Shown here one piece after another: positions 1-4,932 of a stretch of 5,592 nucleotides of DNA. The stretch's first letter is position 1; every line of letters begins with the position of its first letter. The DNA is from Rubrivirga sp. (GTDB lineage: Bacteria > Bacteroidota > Rhodothermia > Rhodothermales > Rubricoccaceae), in NCBI GenBank assembly GCA_012269805.1, contig JAAXJP010000708.1, forward strand, positions 1-5,592. The letters run 5' to 3'. The position numbers and the translations under genes are program-made. Below the pieces are notes generated by a model. That model saw only the letters and a list, made by a program, of their open reading frames with translations, did no database searches and was not told where the DNA came from.

Positions 1-15
1 CCTCGGGTGCCCGCC

Positions 16-49
16 GGCGCCCCCGGCGCCGCGGCGCCCCCGGCGCCGC
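16..49. repeat. Perfect 17-bp tandem duplication
   Basis: The 17-mer GGCGCCCCCGGCGCCGC occurs at 16-32 and again immediately at 33-49 without a mismatch. Each unit is itself rich in GGCGCC palindromes. It lies just past the 3' end of the minus-strand lipoprotein gene. It looks like slippage-prone low-complexity DNA. Since 17 is not a multiple of three, a gain or loss of one unit would shift any reading frame crossing it. Confidence 0.8.
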
Positions 50-72
50 GCTGCCCCAGGCCGGCGCGGCGC

Positions 73-86
73 CGCCGGGCCCGGCG
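73..86. repeat. 14-bp GC palindrome downstream of lipoprotein gene
   Basis: CGCCGGGCCCGGCG is a perfect self-complementary 14-mer, about 80 nt beyond the stop of the minus-strand lipoprotein gene. It could help end transcription by structure, but no T-run follows on either strand, so it is not an intrinsic terminator of the usual kind. In DNA of this composition such palindromes can also arise by chance. Confidence 0.4.
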
Positions 87-165
87 CCGCGCCCCGCCGC
101 GGGGGCCGCCGCGGGAGAGAGGGGCGCTTCGGGTCCGAGCGGCTCAGAGGAGACGTCGGGCGGGC

Positions 166-1596
166 TCACGGGCCGCCCCCGTCGCCTGACGTGACGACGA
201 ACCGTCCGCGCATCCCGCGCATCTTGTGGTTGCCGACGGGGCACATGAACGGGTACGCCCCCGGCTCGTCGAACGCGACGAACGTGGCCCACGTCGAGCC
301 CTGCGGGATGGGGAAGAAGACGTTGGCGGGGCCGGGCGGCGGCCCCTCCTCGTGGTGGCCCCCGCCGTGCTCGTCCTCGGGCGTCCACAGCGGGCCGAAG
401 CCGCCGGCGAACCCGCCCTCGTTGTGGCGCAGGTCGTCGCCCTCCCCGCCGCTCTCGGGGTGGGGGTGGACGCGGAACTGGTGGAGCGAGGAGGGGTCGT
501 CGTTGTGGACGAGGAGTCGGTACTTCCGCCCCGCCTCGACGCGGATCTCCTCCCGGTCCCACCGGAGGTACGGGACGGCCGAGAGCTCGATGGTCGGGAC
601 GTCCTCGCCGAGGTCGGGCGCGACGGCGGCGACCTCGGCGGGCGTGCCGCGCGTGATCTCGGCGTCCTCCCACATGACGTGGAGGAAGCCGCCGGGGCTC
701 GGGAGGTACGCCCGCGGCGGGACGACGACGTGGACCTGGCGGACGGGGCGGTCCGTGCAGTCGTAGCAGGCGTACGCGAAGTCGTCGCCGCGCGTGGCGC
801 TCGTCACCATGACGTGGAGGAGCGCGCTGGAGGCGACGCGCTGGTCGTCCTTGTAGACGTCGGCCCAGCCCCACGAGCACATCGCGCAGGTCACCTTCGG
901 CTCGGCCGGCGTGCCGTTGCCGGTGTCGCCGTGGTAGACCGTGTCGATGACGACGCCGCCGAACCACGGCTCGGCGACGGGGTTCGAGGAGAGCGGGGCG
1001 AGCGCGGCCTGCTCGATCCGCCACTCGGCCCCCTCGGCGTCGGTGAAGGTGACCTCGACGGCCATCGAGTCGGCGGAGAGCTTGGTGTCGTTGGCCGTCC
1101 GGTCGAAGGCGGCGAGGCGGATCGTACCGCCCGAGAGGCGCTCGACGTGGTTCGAATAGGGGACCTCCTCGGGGAGGACCGACCGGAGGTAGGCCGGGAT
1201 CCGGTCCGGGAACGGCGACGGGCCCGGGAGCGCCTGGATCACGGGCCCCCCGCCGACGACGTAGATCGCCTTCGGGTCGGCGACGGGCACCGGCGGCGGG
1301 CCGTCCGGCGACGGCCGCTGCCACAGCACGTCGAGTGCGGCCTGGACGGGCGGGCTGACGGGCCTCTGCGCGGCCCCCACCGGCGCCATCGGCGCATCGC
1401 CCGGCGGGAGGGCCCCCTCGTAGGGGACGGCGCGCGTCATAGATTCGGCGGAGGACGCGGGCGCCTCGGTTTGCGGCGGGGTCTCCGCGGCGGACGCGGT
1501 CGCCTGGCGCGGGCCGCCACAGCCGGCCGAGATCAGGAGCGCCAGCGCTGCGAGGAGCAGGGCACCGAGAGGGGGCGGGTTCGTCGGAGGTGTCAT
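166..1596 (-). CDS. Exported lipoprotein with C-terminal cupredoxin (type-1 copper) domain
   Basis: The 476-residue protein is probably a lipid-anchored electron-transfer or copper-binding protein outside the cytoplasmic membrane. Residues 10-25 are hydrophobic and lead into LISAGC, so Cys26 is the likely lipidated residue. A Pro/Ala-rich linker follows to about 100. The middle part (about 110-330) matches no family I can name. It has a YHGDTGNGTP motif at 221-230 and two CxxC pairs, C237/C240 and C277/C280. The last 125 residues look like a cupredoxin: His372 in a HNDD...LHQFRVH stretch, then C452, H457 and M462 (with M459 nearby) in an azurin-like C-x4-H-x4-M loop. A His-rich loop (H410, H414, H415) lies between them. 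The ATG lies 8 nt past the upstream gene's stop, and an AGG ribosome-binding site overlaps that stop, so it is the third gene of the catalase operon. The cupredoxin call is firm; the overall role is unknown. Confidence 0.88.
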   Translation of the reverse strand: MTPPTNPPPLGALLLAALALLISAGCGGPRQATASAAETPPQTEAPASSAESMTRAVPYEGALPPGDAPMAPVGAAQRPVSPPVQAALDVLWQRPSPDGPPPVPVADPKAIYVVGGGPVIQALPGPSPFPDRIPAYLRSVLPEEVPYSNHVERLSGGTIRLAAFDRTANDTKLSADSMAVEVTFTDAEGAEWRIEQAALAPLSSNPVAEPWFGGVVIDTVYHGDTGNGTPAEPKVTCAMCSWGWADVYKDDQRVASSALLHVMVTSATRGDDFAYACYDCTDRPVRQVHVVVPPRAYLPSPGGFLHVMWEDAEITRGTPAEVAAVAPDLGEDVPTIELSAVPYLRWDREEIRVEAGRKYRLLVHNDDPSSLHQFRVHPHPESGGEGDDLRHNEGGFAGGFGPLWTPEDEHGGGHHEEGPPPGPANVFFPIPQGSTWATFVAFDEPGAYPFMCPVGNHKMRGMRGRFVVTSGDGGGP

Positions 1597-1604
1597 CGGA
1601 GTAC

Positions 1605-2456
1605 CTATGGCGTGGGTTTAGAAGAGGAGCGGGCGCCCTCGGGGCCGCCGTGAGGGAGGCCGGCGCGGTCCAGGGCCTCCGCGACCTCCCGGCCCGTGAC
1701 GCCGCCCCAGAAGGCGGCGTAGGCGCCGGGGCACGGCGCCCGCCGCTCGGGCTCCAGTCCGGGCACGAGGTGCTCGAGCGCCCGGCGGAGCACGGCATAC
1801 GGGCGGTGCCCCACCAGGAGGAGCGTCCGGCCCTCGCCGTCGGCGCGCCGGAGCGTGAGGGCCGGCGTCCGGCCGAGGCCGAGGTAGCGGGCCTCGCGGA
1901 GGTCGTCGCGGAAGGCGGCCTCGGCCCCCGGCCCGTCGAGGTCGGCCACGAAACGGTCGGGGTCGAAGAGCGCGGGGGCGCCGCCGGCCGCCTCGCGGGC
2001 GAGGGCGCGGAGCACGGTGAGGTCGGAGACGTCCCGGCGCTCTAGGAAGGCCGCCTCGCGGAGGCGGCGGAGCATGGCCTCCCCCGCCTCGGCCGACTGG
2101 AGCCCCGCCGCCGCCACGGCGAGGCAGGCCGGGTACGACGACGCCGGCGGGGCCTCCACCCACAACCGGTCGTCGAGCGGCTGCCCCGTACGCTCGCGGA
2201 CCTCGACGCACACCGGCCCCATCTGGAGCGGCCGGCTCACGGCGTTGACGGGGTCGCTGAAGGTGTCCCAGCTCGGGACGAGCCCCGTCATCCGCGACCG
2301 CCAGCCGAGCGCGTCGCCGTACTCGTAGCGGAGCCGGCGGAGCTGGGGCTCGTACCCCCAGCTCCACGAGCAGAGCGGGTCGGTGAAGTAGACGGCCTCG
2401 ACCGTGGGGACCGGTGCGCCGTCGGCCCCCGCCGGGTTTGGGAGCGGGCCAGGCAC
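1605..2456 (-). CDS. DsbA-family (Thioredoxin_5/YjbH-like) protein with CxxS active site
   Basis: The 283-residue protein has a DsbA-like thioredoxin fold. The opening strand and active site lie at 20-36 (VYFTDPLCSWSWG), an SSYPAC helix start is at 106-111, and the cis-proline loop is RTPAL (T197-P198). These features resemble the Pfam Thioredoxin_5 group, which includes YjbH, the adaptor that feeds Spx to ClpXP in Firmicutes. Relatives usually have CxWC; here the second Cys is Ser (codon AGC), giving C29-S-W-S32. Other Cys are at 83, 111 and 242. There is no signal peptide, so it is probably cytoplasmic. The GTG start is supported by an AGGAG 9 nt upstream, inside the end of the catalase gene, whose stop lies only 3 nt away. 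Translation is therefore probably coupled to the catalase. The C-terminal 60 residues may form a small helical domain. Oxidoreductase, isomerase or adaptor roles are all possible. Confidence 0.85.
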   Translation of the reverse strand: MPGPLPNPAGADGAPVPTVEAVYFTDPLCSWSWGYEPQLRRLRYEYGDALGWRSRMTGLVPSWDTFSDPVNAVSRPLQMGPVCVEVRERTGQPLDDRLWVEAPPASSYPACLAVAAAGLQSAEAGEAMLRRLREAAFLERRDVSDLTVLRALAREAAGGAPALFDPDRFVADLDGPGAEAAFRDDLREARYLGLGRTPALTLRRADGEGRTLLLVGHRPYAVLRRALEHLVPGLEPERRAPCPGAYAAFWGGVTGREVAEALDRAGLPHGGPEGARSSSKPTP

Positions 2457-2459
2457 GGG

Positions 2460-3440
2460 CTACTTCTCCTCGGTCTCGATGCCCATGGGGCTGGCGGGGT
2501 CCTCCTGCGGGTACGCGGACCACTGGTTGCCGCCCTCCGGGAGCGTGCTCATGACCGCCTCCTTCCGCTGCTTCCCGAGCTCGCGGTTCGTCTTCTGGAC
2601 CTCGTCCTCGGTCCGGCTCGTCCCACGCGGCTCGTGGTCCACGACCATCCCCTGCGTCTTGCGGACGTGCTCGATGGGGTCCTCGACGTAGACCCAGTCC
2701 TCGCCGAGGTCGGGGCTCTGGCCCTCGTTCCAGGGGCCGCGGGCGCTGGCGCCGTTCGAGAGGTTGAAGTACGAGTTCGAGTAGCGGGGGTCGCTCTGGC
2801 GCGTCCCCATCGGGAAGTTCGGCTGGATCGTCTCGAGCGCCGCGTGGAACATCTGGTAGTGGGCCACCTCGCGCGTCATGAGGAAGCGGAGGGTGTCCTT
2901 GACGTACGGGTCGTCGGTGAACTGCATGAGGTACTCGTAGACGATCTTCGCCCGGCTCTCGGCGGCCATGTCGCTCCGGAGGTCCACCGTCAGGTCGCCG
3001 TTCGAGTTGACGTAGGCGGCCGTCCACGGGACGCCGTTGCTGTTGGTCAGCGTGGGGCCGCCCCCGGAGAGCGCGAGGAACTGCGGGTTCGTCATGGCCT
3101 CGTGGATGAACCCCTCCTTCTTGTCCGTCCCGTCGAGGAGCTGCATGATCTCGGACTCGTTGGCGGCGTCCTTGAGCTCGCCGTTGATGCCGTCGAGGAG
3201 CATCTGGATCGTGGCCCCGACGATCTCGAGGTGGCTGAACTCCTCCGTCGCGATGTCCATGAGGAGGTCGTACTTGTCGGGGTGGGGCTGGCGGGCCCCG
3301 AAGGCCTGGACGAAGTACTGCATCGCCGCGGCGAGCTCGCCGTTGGCCCCCCCGAACTGCTCGAGGAGGAGGCGGGCGAAGGCGGGGTCGGGCCTCGAGA
3401 CGCGGGCGTTGAACTGGAGCTCCTTGACGTGGTAGAACAT
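2460..3440 (-). CDS. Manganese (non-heme) catalase
   Basis: This enzyme breaks hydrogen peroxide into water and oxygen at a dinuclear manganese centre in the cytoplasm. The 326-residue protein starts MFYHVKELQF, the usual family N-terminus, so the ATG at 3440 is preferred over an in-frame ATG at 3524 that would add 28 non-conserved residues. An AGGA lies 5 nt upstream of 3440. The ligands of the Lactobacillus plantarum enzyme (E35, E66, H69, E148, H181) map to E35 in NGELAAAMQYF, E67 and H70 in TEEFSHLEIV, E161 in AAESRAK and H194 in TREVAHYQMF, with E191 matching the second-shell Glu. All are present, so it should be active. The tail beyond about residue 250 is charged and polar and probably contacts neighbouring subunits. 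It is the first gene of a three-gene minus-strand operon. Confidence 0.96.
   Translation of the reverse strand: MFYHVKELQFNARVSRPDPAFARLLLEQFGGANGELAAAMQYFVQAFGARQPHPDKYDLLMDIATEEFSHLEIVGATIQMLLDGINGELKDAANESEIMQLLDGTDKKEGFIHEAMTNPQFLALSGGGPTLTNSNGVPWTAAYVNSNGDLTVDLRSDMAAESRAKIVYEYLMQFTDDPYVKDTLRFLMTREVAHYQMFHAALETIQPNFPMGTRQSDPRYSNSYFNLSNGASARGPWNEGQSPDLGEDWVYVEDPIEHVRKTQGMVVDHEPRGTSRTEDEVQKTNRELGKQRKEAVMSTLPEGGNQWSAYPQEDPASPMGIETEEK
2466..2470 (-). promoter_or_regulatory. Ribosome-binding site that decides the GTG start of the DsbA-like gene
   Basis: On the minus strand AGGAG lies inside the last codons of the catalase gene, 9 nt before a GTG at 2456-2454. No ATG in the same frame offers a better start, and the thioredoxin fold begins about 20 codons later. 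The arrangement suggests coupled translation. Confidence 0.65.
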
Positions 3441-3445
3441 GGCGG

Positions 3446-3449
3446 TCCT
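3446..3449 (-). promoter_or_regulatory. Ribosome-binding site for the catalase
   Basis: Minus-strand AGGA lies 5 nt before the ATG at 3440-3438. Together with the conserved MFYHVK N-terminus it fixes the start. The preceding leader has a run of pyrimidines and no other convincing site. Confidence 0.55.
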
Positions 3450-3536
3450 AAGAAGGGGGGATGGGTGAGCACCCGCCCCACGCTCCCAAACGCGAGCGGG
3501 GCAACAGGCGCCTCGGGGCCCCATCCTACCCAGCCC

Positions 3537-3548
3537 ACCCCTAGGGGT
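3537..3548. promoter_or_regulatory. 12-bp palindrome next to the large inverted repeat
   Basis: ACCCCTAGGGGT is perfectly self-complementary and ends two bases before the 15-bp inverted repeat at 3551-3586. Seen from the catalase it is about 97 nt upstream of the start codon. A dimeric DNA-binding regulator could bind here. The CTAG centre is often scarce in bacterial genomes, which makes it a little less likely to be chance. Confidence 0.4.
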
Positions 3549-3550
3549 CC

Positions 3551-3586
3551 CGTGCGCAACCTTAAACGACGTTAAGGTTGCGCACG
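3551..3586. promoter_or_regulatory. Perfect 15-bp inverted repeat upstream of the catalase operon (candidate operator)
   Basis: The arm CGTGCGCAACCTTAA (3551-3565) and its exact complement TTAAGGTTGCGCACG (3572-3586) flank a 6-nt spacer, ACGACG. The repeat is 111 nt upstream of the catalase ATG and 87 nt beyond the DUF305 stop, so it could be an operator or a two-way terminator. No T-run follows on either strand, and the weak A/T pairs lie at the loop end, which argues against a standard intrinsic terminator. The TTAAGG(n)GCGCAC core reappears in variant form in the intergenic region at 4654-4827, which favours a regulatory role. Confidence 0.6.
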
Positions 3587-3672
3587 AGCAGGGACTCCCC
3601 CGTGGAGAGGCCGGGTCGGCCCCTACGTCGAACTACGATCGGCCTCGGGGGCTGGCGTCACAGGGCCCGCCG

Positions 3673-4539
3673 CTACCGGACCCTGATCACCTGTGTGACG
3701 GGGGCGCCCCCCGCCGTGAGCGGCTGGTCGGGCGTCCCGCTACCCCCGAACTCGAACCGTCCGACCTCGCCCGTGTCGTCGTGGAGCATGACAGCGAGCG
3801 CCGTGCCAGACGAGACCGGTCCGCCGAGGTCGACCGGCACCCGTTCCGTCGTCCCGTGCTGGACGAACGCGCGCCCGAGGACCCGGGACACGTCCGGGCC
3901 GCCGTCGCCGCCGGCCGGGTGGACCACGACCCACCCGTCGGAGACGACCTTGACCGAGTCCACGACGAGGACGTCGCCGACGAGCCGGGCGCTCGAGGTG
4001 AAGAGGGCCGGGGCACCGGGGACCGGGCCGGTCTTGTCCACCGACCCGCCCTCGACCGGGGGCACGTCCGGCGGGAGGTCCGCGCTCTCGTAGTCGGAGC
4101 CCTCGAGGTCCCCGATGAGCGCCTCCATCTCGGCGATCTCGCGCCGCTGGGCCAGGATGATCTCGTCGGCCAGTCGTCGGACGCGGGGGTCGGAGATGTT
4201 GGCCCGCTCGCTCGTCAGGATGGCGAGCGAGTGGTGCGGGATCATCTGCTCCATCCACGCCACGTCGCCCACGACGGCCTGGGCCCGGAACACCCAGAGC
4301 GCCGCGATGAACACGACGGCGCTCCCGGCGAAGATGGCGACGTTCTTCTTCTTGTCGCTGTACATCTTCAGCATGAACGCCAGCATGATCACGGCCATCG
4401 TGGCGCCCATGTAGATCGCCATGAGGGTCTTCGTGCTGCTGAACCAGACGTGGTCCAGGCTGAACACCGTGGAGTACATGAGGATGAACATCGCCAGCGT
4501 CGACGCGGCGATCATGGCGAAGAACCGTCCGTAAGACAT
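3673..4539 (-). CDS. Three-helix DUF305 protein with DUF7282-like C-terminal domain
   Basis: The 288-residue membrane protein has helices at about 6-26, 39-58 and 67-86. The KKK loop at 63-65 is cytoplasmic by the positive-inside rule, which puts the rest outside. Residues 90-146 are a clear DUF305 domain: VAWMEQMIPHHS with M96, M99, H102 and H103, then SERANISDPRVRRLADEIILAQRREI in pieces, all hallmarks of the family. DUF305 proteins are often found near copper-resistance genes and the Met/His residues suggest metal binding, but the function is unproven. Residues about 185-288 resemble DUF7282, common in haloarchaea: a VVVHPAGGDGG strand, a GRAFVQHGTTERVPVDL strand pair, ALAVMLHDD, and a DQPLTAGGAPV end. 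The ATG at 4539 opens directly into the usual MxYGRFxxMI start; an in-frame ATG at 4716 would add 59 unrelated residues. No Shine-Dalgarno is visible, only a pyrimidine-rich leader. Confidence 0.9.
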   Translation of the reverse strand: MSYGRFFAMIAASTLAMFILMYSTVFSLDHVWFSSTKTLMAIYMGATMAVIMLAFMLKMYSDKKKNVAIFAGSAVVFIAALWVFRAQAVVGDVAWMEQMIPHHSLAILTSERANISDPRVRRLADEIILAQRREIAEMEALIGDLEGSDYESADLPPDVPPVEGGSVDKTGPVPGAPALFTSSARLVGDVLVVDSVKVVSDGWVVVHPAGGDGGPDVSRVLGRAFVQHGTTERVPVDLGGPVSSGTALAVMLHDDTGEVGRFEFGGSGTPDQPLTAGGAPVTQVIRVR

Positions 4540-4653
4540 GGTAGGTGTGGGGTCGGGTGAGGGGAGAGGGGACCCGGCGGCGGGGCCGAAACCGCAAGCG
4601 GGGTCTACCCCTGCAAACCCACTGTGGGCGGATCGGATCGACCGGCTGTGGGA

Positions 4654-4698
4654 ACCTGAGCGTCTTTTAAGGTGCCCCCACGAGGCCGGTGCGTTGCC
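4654..4698 (+). repeat. Repeat unit A (ACCTGAG-N4-TTTTAAGG ... GGTGCGTTGCC)
   Basis: ACCTGAG at 4654-4660 is followed after four bases by TTTTAAGG at 4665-4672 and later by GGTGCGTTGCC at 4688-4698. The same three blocks occur in the same order in unit B, 124 bp further on. The unit is flanked by a weak GTGGG/CCCAC inverted pair (4648-4652 and 4677-4681). It may be a binding site for a regulator or a duplicated promoter region. Confidence 0.6.
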
Positions 4699-4777
4699 GT
4701 GTGGGACCCGGCGCACCGCGCCGCGCCAGCGTCTCGACGACAGGGCTTCCCCCGAGCCCCCGACGATTCAGCGGGCG

Positions 4778-4827
4778 ACCTGAGTGGATTTTAAGGGCGC
4801 ACTCAGGTTCCGTACGGGTGCGTTGCC
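4778..4827 (+). repeat. Repeat unit B containing a 9-bp inverted repeat
   Basis: Unit B has ACCTGAG (4778-4784), TTTTAAGG (4789-4796) and GGTGCGTTGCC (4817-4827). The first two blocks have exactly the spacing of unit A; the third is 5 bp further away. In this copy ACCTGAGTG (4778-4786) and CACTCAGGT (4800-4808) are perfect inverted arms around a 13-nt centre that holds TTTTAAGG. This is the geometry expected for a dimeric repressor or activator site. It lies 125 nt before the small plus-strand gene and 239 nt before the DUF305 gene. Confidence 0.6.
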
Positions 4828-4896
4828 TGATGTTGGAGGCACCAGATCGACCTCCACGCTGGGGCGTCGTTTCGGGGAGGCGCCCTCTGTTGCCTG

Positions 4897-4908
4897 CCTC
4901 CACGGAGG
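4897..4908 (+). promoter_or_regulatory. Small stem-loop covering the only Shine-Dalgarno-like sequence before the small gene
   Basis: CCTCC-AC-GGAGG would pair over GGAGGAG (4904-4910), the nearest purine-rich ribosome-binding-like site to the ATG at 4933. The site is 22 nt from that ATG, too far for a standard Shine-Dalgarno, and the two-base loop is very tight. It may mean nothing. It is recorded because no other ribosome-binding site is visible for this gene. Confidence 0.25.
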
Positions 4909-4932
4909 AGCCTCGGCAGCCCCGACCGACCC

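Larger units (their letters stand above)
1..165. other. Very GC-rich low-complexity region, no confident gene
   Basis: This stretch lies beyond the stop codon of the cupredoxin lipoprotein gene and is almost entirely G and C up to about position 115. It contains a perfect 17-bp tandem duplication (16-32 and 33-49) and a 14-bp palindrome (73-86). All three plus-strand frames are open here, which means little at this composition. The plus frame starting at position 3 runs to a TGA at 192-194 and would encode an Ala/Pro/Gly-rich tail. It could be the end of a convergent gene starting outside the window, but there is no recognisable domain, so no gene is called. Confidence 0.5.
3441..3672. other. 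Intergenic leader of the catalase operon
   Basis: These 232 bp separate the stop of the DUF305 gene from the catalase start; both genes are on the minus strand. The region holds two palindromes, at 3537-3548 and 3551-3586, about 100 to 145 nt upstream of the catalase ATG. A minus-strand TAGGAT at 3528-3523 could be a -10 element, but I see no -35 at a proper distance. Neither a clear Bacteroidota-type promoter (TTG, then TAnnTTTG) nor a T-run terminator is visible. The promoter of the operon most likely lies here, but cannot be placed. Confidence 0.5.
4540..4932. other. Divergent intergenic region with repeats
   Basis: These 393 bp separate the DUF305 gene (minus) from the small Cys/His protein gene (plus), so the promoters of both should lie here. 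The region carries two related repeat units (about 4654-4698 and 4778-4827), a 9-bp inverted repeat (4778-4808), and small stem-loops at 4834-4856 and 4897-4908. GGAACCTGAG occurs on the plus strand at 4651-4660 and on the minus strand at 4811-4802. No protein-like reading frame or RNA gene was recognised, and no sigma-70 promoter can be placed with confidence. The TTTTAA cores are the most A/T-rich points in the region. Confidence 0.55.

Noticed and set aside
756..888. Cytochrome c heme-binding sites at the two CxxC pairs of the lipoprotein
   Set aside because: The residue after each second Cys is Ser or Thr, not His, so the CxxCH motif is missing.
226..1653. 475-codon plus-strand frame opposite the lipoprotein gene
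   Set aside because: Its translation is Arg/Val/Asp/Gly-rich with no domain or signal, as expected for the complement of a GC-biased gene. The minus frame has a lipobox and cupredoxin motifs.
1618..3027. 469-codon minus-strand frame across the DsbA-like and catalase genes
   Set aside because: Arg/Pro/Gly-rich shadow in another frame of two well-supported genes.
3441..3524. Longer catalase start at the ATG at 3524
   Set aside because: It would add 28 residues not typical of the family and run through the leader; the MFYHVK start has a ribosome-binding site.
2634..3575. 313-codon plus-strand frame opposite the catalase
   Set aside because: Complement of a gene with all its metal ligands intact; the translation shows Val/Leu/Asp/Glu/Arg bias only.
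3551..3586. Intrinsic terminator for the DUF305 gene
   Set aside because: Stem is strong but no T-run follows on either strand, and the core motif recurs at sites that are not gene ends. A terminator role is not excluded, only less favoured.
3740..4597. Long frames on both strands over the DUF305 gene (also 3781-4560 plus)
   Set aside because: Charged low-complexity shadows; the DUF305 frame has three membrane helices and the MIPHH motif.
4540..4716. Longer DUF305 start at the ATG at 4716
   Set aside because: It would add 59 residues rich in Arg, Ser, Pro and Gly before a membrane helix that normally sits at the N-terminus, and would cross repeat unit A.
4654..4827. CRISPR array from the repeated blocks
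   Set aside because: Only two imperfect copies with unequal internal spacing, and no regular spacers or cas genes.
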